Below, piece after piece: positions 25,080 through 37,777 of a stretch of 64,000 nt of DNA (position 1 is its first letter; every line of letters begins with the position of its first letter). The DNA is from Mangifera indica (lineage: Eukaryota > Streptophyta > Magnoliopsida > Sapindales > Anacardiaceae). The stretch spans positions 25,033,463-25,097,462 of the forward strand of contig NC_058137.1 in NCBI RefSeq assembly GCF_011075055.1, given 5' to 3'. The position numbers and the translations under genes were made by a program. The notes under the pieces are model-generated. The model saw nothing but the letters and a program-made list of their open reading frames with translations, was not told the origin of the DNA and searched no databases.

Positions 25080-25700
25080 TTGATAATTTATTTTTAGCCA
25101 AGGCTTCCCACCCAACTTTTAGTCGATTCAAACACTTACCCATAAAATTTTAAAAATCTAAATATTTATCTATTATCTAATTTATATTAAATTTTTAGTT
25201 AATTATAAAGATAAAAACATAATTTTATTTTTAATATTAAAATAAATAAAATTACTTTTCATTTTCTCCCCTTTAATTTAAAAAAATTAATAATTACATT
25301 ATATGAATCTATGTAATTTCATCCAGTCTTTTCAACCAAATTTCAGGTGATTTTCACTTTGGAAAGCCACTGAGGAGAAAGATGGTGGGAAGACCAGTCG
25401 ATAATCTTCTCGAAATGGTTGTCAGTTTTGGAAAAATTAGACCCTAAGAGAAAAATACAAGTTTTCAAATTTTTAGGTGAAGAGAAATTATTATTTTTTT
25501 AAATTAAGAGGAAAAAATAAGAAGTAATTTTATTTATATTAACATTAAGGGTAAAATAAAGTTTTTACCCTTATAACTAATTAAAAAATCTAATAAAAAT
25601 TGAATGATAGATAAATATTTAAATTCTTAAAACTCAATGGATGGATGTTTGGAAATAGACTAAAAACTGGTGGGAATAAGTCCTTTTACCCTTGTTTTAA
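25080..25700. mobile_element. MITE-like inverted-repeat element (~0.6 kb)
   Basis: A left arm (about 25090-25310) and a right arm (about 25470-25700) are inverted copies. Each carries a terminal segment like CTTATTCCCACC, then TTTTTAGTC, then TAAATATTTATCTAT. The spacer near 25340-25440 is less AT-rich and holds no gene. Sequence resembling the right arm also occurs at 8270-8480 and 17400-17610. I cannot see a clean target duplication, so the exact ends are uncertain. Confidence 0.55.
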
Positions 25701-26230
25701 CCTTTTATATCATTTTATTTGATTTGTAAATAAAATATTTCAAAAATAATTTCCTTATATACACTTGAAGAGAAATATTTTCCATCTTATGACTATAAAT
25801 ATACATTTTTTTAGATGAAATAAATTTAAATCTATCCAAAAATTAAATTATTTATTGTTTTAAAAATAAATTTAAAAAATATGAATAATAAATACTTTAT
25901 TATAAATATTTATTTGAAGTTCAATATTAAAATTATTTAAATATATAAAAATCATTTTTATAATTTAAGTTAAATTTTTATTTCTTCATAAAATATTTAT
26001 ACATTTGAAAAAAAATATTAAAAATTATAAAATAAATACATTTAAATAGTTAAAACAAAAAATAAATAATGATAAATTAATATTATCAGATATTCCATAA
26101 ATCGACCTATATCAATAAGGTTGGATACAAATTATAAAAAATATTATTTATATAGTTTGATTCGTTTTAACCTGACCAAACCCACCAGGTCTAGTGTCAC
26201 CTTTCGCATTTTAAAGCCCTACAAACAAGC
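25700..26230. other. AT-rich intergenic DNA upstream of small gene copy 3
   Basis: No gene or clear repeat copy is visible. It is unrelated to the upstream DNA of copies 1 and 2 until about 100 bp before the ATG. Confidence 0.4.
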
Positions 26231-26355
26231 ATAAAATAGATATCACTTCCATTATTAACAGCGTCACTGATTCCTTTGCCATCATAAATTCCTACCTCCT
26301 CCTACCCACTTGGAACTCACATCTGTCTTTACAGGTCTTCTCTCTTCCTTGTATC

Positions 26356-26738
26356 ATGGCTCTCTTAGCCGTCTCAGCTACCTTCATCACTATGCCAAAG
26401 GCCAAGCTTCAACTCCCCATTTACAAGCCGCAACAGCATCCAAAAAATATCATCTTGTGTGTTTTATAACTGCGATGGAATTTTGATTTTTTTATCAGCT
26501 GTTAATAAATTGTATTTGCATGTCTCGTAATTTTCTTTTCGTTCTTTTGCCCAGAAAATGTGGTCAACCCCGTCGACCGCCGGTGAAGGGAGGAGGCCCC
26601 GGACAAACCAACAGTGAGGAGAAGAAGATGACTCCTTCAGACAGCAGGAGAATCTCAAACGCTCCTGCTGTGAAGGAAACCCAAGACAAAACCAAACCAA
26701 AACATCATGAAGGTTCTTCAGAGAAATCTATGGCTTAA
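26356..26738 (+). CDS. Small two-exon gene, copy 3 (94 aa, unrecognised)
   Basis: Exon 1 is 26356-26456 and exon 2 is 26555-26738, with a 98-bp GT-AG intron (TTTTGCCCAG acceptor). The protein starts MALLAVSATFITMPKA and shares the PPVKGGG, RISNAP and KPKHHEGSSEKS segments with copies 1 and 2. It differs by scattered substitutions and ends SMA. It is the most diverged member and lies outside the ~8-kb duplication, so it may represent the older locus. A TATA-like ATAAAATA is at 26231. All three members keep the start, intron position and phase, and an open frame, which suggests selection. The function is unknown. Confidence 0.6.
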
Positions 26739-27470
26739 AATAGTGGCTGAAATATATTGTGCGTGCGTGTGTGTTGAGTGTTCTAACTCCAAATCAGTGC
26801 TAGAAATCCATAAGAATTTGGGAGTTTGATTCTGAGTTTGATTCTAAGTTTGTTTCTAAGCTGTTAAATCAGCCACTGTAAGATCAGAAATAAACTTTGT
26901 TTTTATAAATCTATGGAGTTCTGGTTCTGGTACATCAATTTTACATTACTGTGTAAATAATTTTTATATATGTTCAAGGTGATGATGATCTCTCATAGTT
27001 GAGAATCAAGCATCAGTCATGGCTACTGAACCGCCATAGATCATATTGTCATTTAAAGACTAAAATTATTTGTTAAGTGAAAACCAATTAAATATGATGA
27101 CTACATTTAATTAAGTGAACAGATTACTCATAATCAAAATAATAACCAAAGTGGCTCAATAATTCGATATCTCACATACATCATCAATGACCTCACGTTC
27201 AATAATACACTTTTCTCATTTTACATACAAATTCAATAAGAGAGCGTAAGATCGAATCTTCTCTAATAATATATCAAAATCAAAATTTTGATTTATTTAA
27301 TTCAATAATTATAAGATTGATTATTAGACCCGAAATTTGTTCTATCTGATATGATTAGATTGGTCTCATAAAAATGATGATTCAGCTCATACGGAAGGAA
27401 AAAACCTGAAAAGGAAAAAAACCATGGACTTTAAAATCGTTGTGGGGTTGAGGATTACCTCACCATTATA
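26739..27470. other. Intergenic region between small gene copy 3 and KU70
   Basis: 26739-26930 is probably the 3' UTR of copy 3; it contains repeated GAGTTTGATTCT-type wording and an AATAAA-like AAATAAAC near 26890. 27230-27350 is AT-rich repeat-like DNA. Nothing else is recognised. Confidence 0.4.
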
Positions 27471-27507
27471 CGGGCCTTATGTTCGACCCATTAACCACAA
27501 GTTACCC

Positions 27508-27513
27508 GGCCCA
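27508..27513 (-). promoter_or_regulatory. Site II-type element (TGGGCC) in the KU70 promoter
   Basis: GGCCCA on the plus strand reads TGGGCC on the minus strand, about 145 bp before the KU70 ATG. Site II elements (TGGGCY, bound by TCP factors) are common in plant promoters of growth- and replication-linked genes. The role here is inferred from motif and position only. Confidence 0.35.
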
Positions 27514-27654
27514 TTGACAGTGTTACTCTTCAAAGTTGAAATAGCTCGTCAGATCCTGAGCCGAACATTCGAGTTTCGAATTTGATTAAATACACGGGCG
27601 GAATTTCACAATTTGCGAAGCACCCAAAACCTTTCGTTAATCTCTGAGAAAGCA

Positions 27655-30600
27655 ATGGAGTTGGACCCAGATGATGTTTTTAGAGACGACGAAGACGACC
27701 CAGAAAACGAACTCTTTCAGGTTTTCTTTCATTTTTCTTCTCGTTTGATTTTTTTACACTTTCTATGCTTCTTTGCTTGTTCTGTGTATTCTTAAAAAAT
27801 GTGAAAAAAAATGGCTTTCGTTTATTAATCTGCAGGAACGAGAGTCTACTAAAGAATATGTGGTGTACCTTGTCGATGCTTCGCCCAAAATGTTTTCTAC
27901 ATCATCTTCAGCTGTGAGTTCTTTTTCCCTTTTTTTTTTTTTGTCTTTATATATTTACTTTTTTATTTTTGTTTGCATGGTATTATTTAGTTTGAGATAT
28001 GTATGCAGAAATTTGGGTGGTTGAAGCTTCAAGTACTTGTTCACATGACAGATTGTAGATTATTGTCTATAGTAATAACTAATATTATTTTAGTTGTTCC
28101 CATTTTTTGTGTTCTTTCGACGAATTGGAGTCATGCAGTGCTTGGGACTGTTTATATAGCAAGCGCTTTTGGGTAAAAGGGTGTTCTACTTATGTATCTG
28201 AAAGTGTTTTTGGAAAAGCAGGTATCAAATCCAAAGCATCTTAAGTGGATTTTTTTTTTTTTATTCAGAAGGGTTTTTAAGGAAATAATCTATCATTAAC
28301 TCCTCCAAAAAACATTTTTAGTACCTTTTGATCCCTAAAAGACTTTTGTGTTTATTTCAGTTAAATATTATGAAATAAAAACATCAAGGACATTGTAAGT
28401 TTCAAATTCAATGAGATTAGATTTCTATACAAGTATTTTTCAATAATCATGTTGGTGGATTGGTGGTTTATCACATTGTTTTGCCAGTTGAAATTCTCAA
28501 ACAACTTAATTACAATTTGGAACTTGTGATGCACCTATTACCAGTATTGAAAGACTTGGGTTGTTTTATTCTATAGGAGCTTAGGCATATGTTTTGAATA
28601 TGACTCTTGGTATTTTAAGCCACTTTACTGATTCCGTTCACGGGACATGTATATTTTTGCCCTGCTGCATCACAAGGAGTATTTCTGTGGAATGTGATGT
28701 ATTGTTAGCAGTTAGTTGGGACTAAATAATGAATGCCTCTGTATACGATGTTACTATATAAAATGAGCTGTATATTGACAACATAAATAAGGGAAACAAA
28801 TATTTGAAGGTATCATATTTCAGTATGTTAAGATTTGGAGATTAAGTTTGGGCCATTCACAGGGTACATCTTTAGCATGCTCATGCAAGTTTGATGTTTC
28901 TCCATATGCAACTCTTTAGATTTTTTGAATATTCCATTACTTTATACCGTTTGGACATTAATGTGTTTGGCATTTGTTGGTGTGTTTATTCTGGCAGGAA
29001 GATCAAAAGAATGAAAGCCATTTTCACATTGTTGTTAGTTGTATTGCGCAATCACTTAAGAGCCAAATCATTAATAGATCATATGATGAAGTTGCTATCT
29101 GCTTCTTTAACACGGTAAGATTTTGTCTGATAAAGTTAAAAAAGATATGTTTCTTTCTTACTTGAATATTTTGACATTGTTTTGGTTATTGCAAGGCAGA
29201 ACCTTTACGTTACCTGCTTGAGTTAAGAAAATATAAAAGAGCTGGCACTTTCAGTTGTAATAGGAAAAGTTTTTTGCCTATGAATTTGGAAAGAAGGAAA
29301 ATTTTTTATACAATGTGTTGACTTATAATTTTATTGCTGCATTTGCTTTTAAATGTTTATCAATGTTGGGTTAACATATTTTATTTGCTTTAGGAGAGCT
29401 TTGTTATGTACCCTTGGCTTGTTTAGTTTTAGATTTATACACTAGCTATGCTACAGTTAATTCTTTTATTGAGTTCATCCTTCTCCTTTTGAATCCTTTG
29501 TAGAGGGAAAAGAAGAATAAGCAGGATTTGAATGGTGTTTTTGTGTATACTGTTGCTGAACGAGATTCTTTAGACAGGCCAACAGCAAGGTTTATAAAAG
29601 AATTTGATCGCATAGATGGTGAGTTATGGTTTATTGGCTTCCATTTTAAGCTGATGCATGAATTTTTATACTAAGGTTGAGTTTTTTTTTTTTTTTTTCA
29701 ATTCCATATGTAATGTACTAGTCTAAGTAAAAATTGAACATTCCCTGCTTCCAAAATTCATCGAAATATAAATTATTTTATGGCCTGCAGTACTTAGTAA
29801 TACCAAAGCTATGAACCTTTTTGTTTTTGAATTTTTTTGGTAACTCACATTCCATTAATTATAATATTATTTTGTTGAATTTTGGTTTGAGAAATATGGT
29901 TTACTGTATTCTTTGATACTTAACCTTTAAGATTAACCAGTAGTTCTCATTGTAAGGGAAACAAGTAGAGCTTCCAACAGTCAAGGCATAAAATATTATG
30001 AAATTGAAATGTGTTTTCACCATTGAAAGAGCTTAACAGCTGAAGCCTGGCAATAATATTAGTCACCTTTTTTGTAGCAGCTTTAGCCTGACAAAATTGG
30101 TAGTACTACTTCTTTTAAGTATACTGTATTTTCTCATTTCATCACTTCAAGCATTGGAAGGGATGTTCTTTGTTTTTAAATTCTTTCTTACGGTTGTATC
30201 AAATTCTTAAGTTCTGTGGGTTTTCCTCTAAGATGTGGAAGCACCATTAGTTTCTTTCAAGAAACTTCTTTTTTAATGTATTATGTTTTAATGGTTTTGA
30301 CTTTTCCCATGTTTTGATTGGTGAGCTATTCAATTTGTCATAATTAATTTAAAAATGCTTGAGCTCATAAAATGGTGAATACTGATAAGAGCAAATAAGG
30401 CCTCGCTTTTTACAAAATTCTTGCCATATTGAAGAATGATATTTTTGCTTATTGAACACAAATTGCTGCTTCTATGAAATGCATTGTTATAAATATGATT
30501 ATATGTAATAGAAATAAGGTTCATGTGCTCATAATATGAGATGCTTCATTAAGTTCCTTTTTCATGGAAGGGATTGGAGTTAAAATCTTGCCTGAATTTC

Positions 30601-33600
30601 AAACTATTTTGCAGAATCATTTGCAAATGATATTGGGAGTCAATATGGTATTGTTTCTGGGTCTCATGAGAATACCATTTATAATGCCCTCTGGGTAGCA
30701 CAAGGGCTGTTACGTAAAGGGTAATGCTAGTTATGATCAAGTTCTTTTAATTAATTTTTTATTTAATCTAAGTTAGTGTCCTTTTCTTTTGAAAAAAAAT
30801 TCTTTAACTGTTTCCTAAGGACATGTTGGTGATGTCTATTGATAATTTATCTCAGGTCTGCAAAGACAGCGGACAAAAGGATATTGTTATTTACGAATGA
30901 AGATGACCCTTTTGGGAGTATCAAGGGTGCTGCAAAAACTGATATGACAAGAACCACACTGCAACGAGCTAAAGTATGAGCTTTAGTAGATATATGTTGC
31001 ATATGCATTTAGCCAAGTGGTCTTTGTAATGCCCTCTTAAAGTTGTTATAAGAAGTCACTTACACGTTTCTTTTTTTCAGGATGCCCAAGATCTTGGTAT
31101 CTCAATTGAGCTTTTACCCTTAAATAGGCCTGGCGAGGAATTCAGGGTTAATCTTTTTTATTCGGTCTGTCCATATTATGCTATTTAATGTCTTGAATAA
31201 CTTTCTTGAGTAATTAGATTTACTAAACTTTTGATATCAAACTTTATGTGTTAGGATTTGATTGGATTGGAAGGTGGTGATCTTGCTTTATTCATGCCCT
31301 CAGCAGGACAAAAGTATGCATCTTTGATTGGATTTTTTTTAATGTTTATATTTTCAGCACTTCTTATGTAGTTTATAGTTGCTTTCTTCATCGTGGGAAG
31401 GGCCACAAATATATTTCACTTAGTAGTTCTTCCCATGTCCTAGGGTATCTGTAGTAGAGTGATCAATATGATGTTAAAACTCAAAAACCTTGCGCACAAG
31501 GTTGCAACATGTGTTCTTAACCATCACATGAATATCAGGAGCTTTGAAACTGCTGGGATGGCCAATTATGTACCTCTTTTCTTTCTTTGAAACCTTGGGA
31601 TGTCCAATTATTACCTTTTGTAGATATTGCTTATTTTCTGAAAATATTATTTTTATTTCAGATTGGAAGATATGAAAGATCAGATGCGAAAGCGTATGTT
31701 CACGAAGCGCATAGTGAAAAGAATATCATTTATGATTGCCAGTGGATTGTCAATTGAATTGAATTCGTATGCTTTAATTCGTCCAACTGTTCCAGGTAGA
31801 CCTGAGTCACTATTTTCTAAGTATTTTTTAGTTTTTAAGGCCTCAGCATATTCTTATAATATGCTTGATAATCATTTGTTTGGATTCTTTCGGTTTGTAG
31901 GTGTGACTACATGGCTTGATTCTGTAACAAATCGTCCTTTAAAGGTAAATCAACTCTTTACATTATGTTTGCTCATGACATTTGTGCATACTTATGGTTG
32001 TATCGTATTTTGTAATAAGAGACAATTGAGGCTTTTTAAATTTCGTTTATTCACAGAAAAATTACATTGAATAACTACTCTTGAGAAATTAGATAATTGT
32101 AGCGGCACTAGATAGGCATAGAGAAATTAGACAACTGAATGTCAAATGATAACAATTGGTATTACTTAGATCTTAGATGGCAACATCTATTGTCACAGTT
32201 TCAAATATTTTATTAATTCTAATCTTTTCATAATAGTTATCTTATGTTAAATCTGGTCATTCTTATTTACCGGAAGCATATTTGTGAACTCTTAGTAATT
32301 CACATTACATTTCTGTTTATAATAAATTCAAGTATGTGTAAGGCTATACTCTATTTTTGATTACTATGAAGAAGGCTGTGTAAGAGGTTTGCAAATATTC
32401 GATTTTGATGTGTTATACACTACTTCCGTAACTTCATGGAAGCCGTTACTTCTATGCGAAGCCTTTTTTATTTAAATTTTATAAGTTAAAGCTTTAATCA
32501 AATATCTTGCTTGTTTAAAGTAGTTAGGGTTATTTTGGAGTTTGCCTGCTTCTTGAAATAATCTTATGTGACACTCTGCAGACTGAAAGATTATTTATCT
32601 GTGCGGATACCGGTGCACTGATGCAAGAACCTCCAAAAAGATTTCAGTCGTACAAAAAGTAAGAATTTTCATTTACTTTTGTGTGTTCTAGTCAGTTTTC
32701 TTTTCAGTTATTTTTTTATTTCAAACTTTTCTTCATTCTTTATATATTCAGTCCATTATAATTACTTCTTTGAGTAGATGCGATTTCTGAATTTCTTTCA
32801 GTTAGTATAAAGTATTAACATTTTTTTTATTGAAATAAAAATGACTTTGATCGGGATGATAATTAGTTTGAGCAGTTTTTCTTTAAGTTCTAATGTATCT
32901 ATCATATGAATAAGTTGTATTAAACTAGCACCGGGAAGAAAAAACAAAAAATTTCTCCCATGCTGGTTTTTTTGCTGCTCTGCATTGTATCATATGGTTT
33001 ATTATATTGAAATTGTTCATGTTCCAGTTATTGGTGTTATCTTTTAGTTCTTTACTTGGAATTTCAGCCCACGTTTTCTGTGTCATCTTCAGTGAGAATA
33101 TCATATTTTCCTCTGCGGAACTATCTGAGATTAAGAGAGTTTCAACTGGAGATCTGCGGCTCCTAGGGTTCAAACCATTAAGTTGCTTAAAAGATTATCA
33201 CAACTTGAGGCCATCAACATTTCTTTTTCCTAGTGACAAGGTTGCATTAAATCTTCTCTTATACTATACTGTAAATATCATTTTGCTGAAGTCAATTCTT
33301 GTTTCATCATGCTTAAATCAATTATTCTTGTTGATGGCTTCTTGCGCTTTTCAAGGTTTTGAACATTTTTACCTTGCCTATTCATATTGTATTTTCTGAA
33401 GAGAATTCTCAAGTTATTTTGACTGGCAAGAGAGATACTTTGAAACTTTTATGTATGGTCACAGATAATTTTGCATGTATATGTGAATGATATCAAAAAA
33501 CTATCCCTTTGCAAGGTTGAATCACATTGTGGTTTGTCATTTTTTTCCCTCATAAACCTGCTTGTTTATTGTTTTTAGATTTGAATGATGTTTGATGGTA

Positions 33601-36600
33601 CAGCTTCTAAATCATTCCAAAGACCTTGGGAACAATTTTTTCCTAAAAAGAAACTAAGTTGTAGTTGCCTAGAACTATTCCTGTTGGTAGAACCTTGTTT
33701 AGCATTAAACACCTGATGATGGTATTTTGTGCCAAAAACTTCACCCTTTGGTAGCTTATGAGAACACAAAATAGTAACCTCACCACCTGCCCCAAATTAA
33801 TCCTTACCCTCCCTGTAATTTTTTTTTTTTTGGATATCAGAGCAGTTAAACCTTTAGTAATATCTAATTAACTTGGTAGAATGCCATGGTCTGAAAATTA
33901 AAGTATGAGATAATGCCTTTTTGGTCATAGAACTTATGAATTGCCTTTTTAATATTTTGGATGTGTACAGATAATCTTTTAGTTTCCCCTTTTTTTTTCT
34001 CTAGATAATCAATTTCTTTTATTCTTTCTGCGGAATTCCTTTGTTTTTGTTGAAAGAATCTTTTCAGGATTTGTCTTATTTCTACCAAAATGTTATATGA
34101 ATTATTAAAATAACAAGTATTTTGATTTAGTGGCAATAATTTAGTGGGTATGTATGTATGTTTGTTTGTGTCGGTGCAGTGATTATGCAACCCATAGGCT
34201 ATCAATCGTTTGATTGCTTCAACTGCATTAACACTTTTTTCATTGCCAAGATTAGCTCACTCTTTTGTTGCCTTATGCAGGAAGTGGTTGGCAGCACTCG
34301 CATTTTTATTGCCCTTCATAGATCTATGTTACGGCTTCAGCGGTTAGTACTTTACTCTTTAATATCGGATATCACTTGTCAATTGTATTTTTGAATATGA
34401 CCACTGAATATAGTGACAATTTTTCTGGGCATGCAAATGGTGTTTATTTTCAACTGTCATCTTTGTTAGTCTCAAAATATTTTTGTCTAAAAATACACTT
34501 CCACTTTGCGGAAATTTACAATTTATCAACGATGCTTGTGTGCTGCTTGCAACAGTTTTAGTTGATAATTTGTGAATCAGACTGATTTTGTGGGCATACA
34601 TATAATCGGAAGTACACGTCTACTTGTAGCATATCTTTAATATTATTCATAATTGTATATATGGGGTTCTAAAATTGCTAAGTGGCTATCTTAAATTCAT
34701 TTATTGAATAAAAAGAAAGTATGAAAAGTGGAGGCCTTGAACTAAAAATCTGTTATGAATCATATTCGATCTTCAACTCATATATTATTATGCTTTTTAT
34801 CATTTGTATTTATTACTTTGGTGAACTTCTATAATGCAAATGCTTTCTTTCTGGTTATTTTCTTTATCTACAATATGATTCTTAGATCTCTGTTTATTCA
34901 TCAGTTCATTTATTTGTTCCACTATCACCTGGATTTTGTTATTGTTTGATTATAACTGTTTATTTATTACTTTCCCATTTGGTGGATGCTTATTGGCAAT
35001 TAAAATTGATCTGGGTTATTAATGCATGTAATTGAACGTCTTTGATAAGTTCATCTTTTATTTGCAGTTATGCAGTTGCCTTTTATGGAAATCCATCTAA
35101 TCCTCATTTGGTCGCCCTTGTTGCTCAAGTAAGATATCCTTCTTCCTATTTGTATTATGTTTGGCAATGTTTCACATGTGATCAGACAACTTCTTGAAAA
35201 GTGTGTGATTCTCTTGACAAGCTAACCTGCATCTTATTGCTTGACTGTAGACCTTAGCTCCATAACATTTGACTGTTCTGGATTCTTATTGAAGTAGGAT
35301 TTTGAGCCAAATATGTGAAACTTATACTAGAAATCAATCATATGTATAAAGAAAACTGTCCCTTCAAAATCTAATGAGTTCCCAAGAAATTAGAGTGCAT
35401 AATAATTCTAAACAATTATTAAAACTGTGGACACCTAGGCCATAAGATGAAGTTTTTCAAGTAAATGGATCCACATATCCTTGAGACTTTATGTACCTTA
35501 CGCTGATGGTGCTGTTTACTGCTTTTGCATTTTACTTGAATGTTGACTACCAAGGTTCTTTAAGCCTAAATGCTATTCGAAGAAACTGTAGCATTATAAG
35601 CTGGTATTGCACAATGGAGAAAACCTTTGAGAATATTTTCTCAATGCAATAAACAACATCATGATACAGAACTGTATTAAAGTAATTTCAAGATGAAAAT
35701 TCTAGTGCTCTGTGAAGTTGAATTAGTTCTCTTGCTTTGACAAGATTTTATATTTTAACTCTTTAATGTAACATCAATGGTTAAGCTCATCAACTGTTCT
35801 GAAACTTAACAGGATGAGATTATTATTAATGGTGGTCAACTTGAGCCACCAGGAATGCACATGATATACCTTCCATATTCTGATGACATCAGAAATATTG
35901 AAGAGGCAAGTTAGATGTCCAAGTTTATATGAATAGATTTTTTGTCATAATGTTTTCACTGGGGAAATTGGTCATATTTGCAGTTTCATTCTAGTACAGA
36001 TGTTGTGCCTCGAGCTACTGATGATCAAGTTAAAAAGGCTGCTGCAATGATGAAACGCATTTACTTGAAAGATTTTTCAGTTTGCCAATTTGCAAATCCT
36101 GGTAATTTGTAGCATGATATGTGCTAATCTAGTAGCCTAAGAAATGCTTATTAATGTCAAACAGTATGTTAACATCCTAAAATAACAATTTGTCATGTAG
36201 AGATTTTTAACTGCTTGTGCTAGAATGAAATGTCCATCTTACTAGTAGTTATGATTTCATGCTGTTGACATTATCTACTGTTTCATTAAAATCCAATAAA
36301 TTTGTAGAATCACCAACAGACTTACGGCCAGTTAAAGTGTCAATTTGTCTTTGAAGTTTAATCTATGATTGTTTGAATTGTAGAATGTCTATATACTAGT
36401 TTGATTGAACCCATATATTTGTGGACTTTGAAGGAATGTGAACTCTGATAACATATTTGAGTGCATATTCTACATATTCCATGATCTCATTTGGTGTCCA
36501 ATTTTTCTAGAAATATCATTGACACACACTAACAGTTACTATAATGGAAGTTGATGCAATCACTTGTTACAAGCACATATGTTATTAAGCCTTCTTTGCT

Positions 36601-37777
36601 TATCATAAAATGTTGTGGCATTGATTGACTCATGAACTGAAAAGTGATCTCCAGGTCGATAATGATGTGAATTCTTGTTTCTGAATTTGACTTGATTCCC
36701 TCTGTATTTAACTGAATATAATCTTGCAGCATTGCAGAGACACTATGCAGTATTACAGGCCCTAGCTCTAGAAGAAGATGAGATGCCGGATATCAATGAT
36801 GAAACTCTCCCTGATGAGGAAGGCATGGCAAGGTGAAGACAAATATTGTTTACCATCTTCATAGTCCTTGCTCTTTCCATGAATAAGTTTTTATCTTGAT
36901 AAACAATTTTTTATGTCTACTTTTCAAAATGTATTATATTTGTGTGCCCTACAGACCTGCAGTTGTTAAAGCTATAGAAGAGTTCAAATTGTCTGTATAT
37001 GGGGAAGATTATGATGAGGAAAGTGAGTCTGCGGGCAATGGAAAAGTGAGTGAGGCCTCAAAAAAACGGAAAGCAATTGCTGAAAATGCAGTTAAAGAGA
37101 GTGCAAATTATAATTGGGCAGACCTAGCGGACAATGGAAAGGTCAAACTATATGTTAAATTCTGTTTCAATCCTTGTGGTCTTATTTTCTGATTTAGTCT
37201 TTACGTGTTTGACAAAGCATCAGAACATTGTACTCAAATTAATTATTGTCCTTTTCAATTCTGATGGATAATGGGAGGCACCACTGTTCAGGGGGAAATA
37301 TGTTTTTAGAAGGAAAAAATAAAGACATGTAGTTATTCTTCCTTAGATTGATTAAAAAGACTTAAAATTCCTTCAGCCCTGAGATAAATCATCCCTCACG
37401 ATTTACTAGCTGTAAACTTCTAGAAATTTTTTGAAGTTGTATCCATAAGAATTCTGGACATAACCCTTGCTAATTTTAACTAATTTCTTAGGGAAATTAG
37501 TGGTAAGATAGGAAGTTTTGGTATGTTTGTTTAGGTTCATGATTTGGGAAAACTATAAAATTTATTATAGCTTAATAATTCTAACGATGTTGCCTATAAA
37601 ATTTATTATAGCTTAATAATTCTAACGATGTTGATCTGTTTGTTATTGATTAATGTACTGCAGTTGAAGGATTTAACAGTGCAAGAGTTGAAGTATTACT
37701 TGTCAGCACATGGCCTTCCTCTTACAGGAAAGAAAGAAACCTTGATCAGTAGAATATTAACACACATGGGAAAATGA
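27655..37777 (+). CDS. KU70: KU70, ATP-dependent DNA helicase 2 subunit (XRCC6 homologue), 19 exons, 627 aa
   Basis: KU70 pairs with KU80 to bind DNA double-strand ends in the nucleus, for non-homologous end joining and telomere protection. Exons: 27655-27720, 27836-27913, 28998-29114, 29504-29618, 30615-30720, 30856-30973, 31081-31164, 31255-31313, 31662-31795, 31901-31944, 32582-32658, 33093-33240, 34281-34342, 35068-35128, 35813-35905, 35984-36101, 36730-36832, 36955-37141, 37664-37777. The joined frame is open throughout (1884 nt). It starts MELDPDDVFRDDEDDPENEL, as in plant KU70. The vWA-like alpha/beta region follows (YVVYLVDASPKMF near residue 30). The core carries LRLLGFKPLSCLKDYHNLRPSTF-type beta-barrel sequence, and a SAP domain closes the protein (LKDLTVQELKYYL). 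Length matches the Arabidopsis protein (about 621 aa). Intron 15 uses a GC donor. Confidence 0.97.
35906..35983 (+). other. KU70: GC-AG intron in KU70
   Basis: The exon ends AATATTGAAGAG and the intron begins GCAAGT and ends TTTGCAG. Using the nearby GT (35910) would put a stop codon immediately after the junction. The GC donor keeps the conserved frame into FHSSTDVVPRA. The site fits the strong AG|GCAAGT consensus of GC-AG introns. Confidence 0.85.
37552..37637 (+). repeat. 43-bp perfect tandem duplication in the last KU70 intron
   Basis: The segment containing CTATAAAATTTATTATAGC and ending AACGATGTTG occurs twice head to tail, with no visible differences, about 30-70 bp before the last acceptor. 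This suggests a recent duplication close to the branch-point region. Confidence 0.8.
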
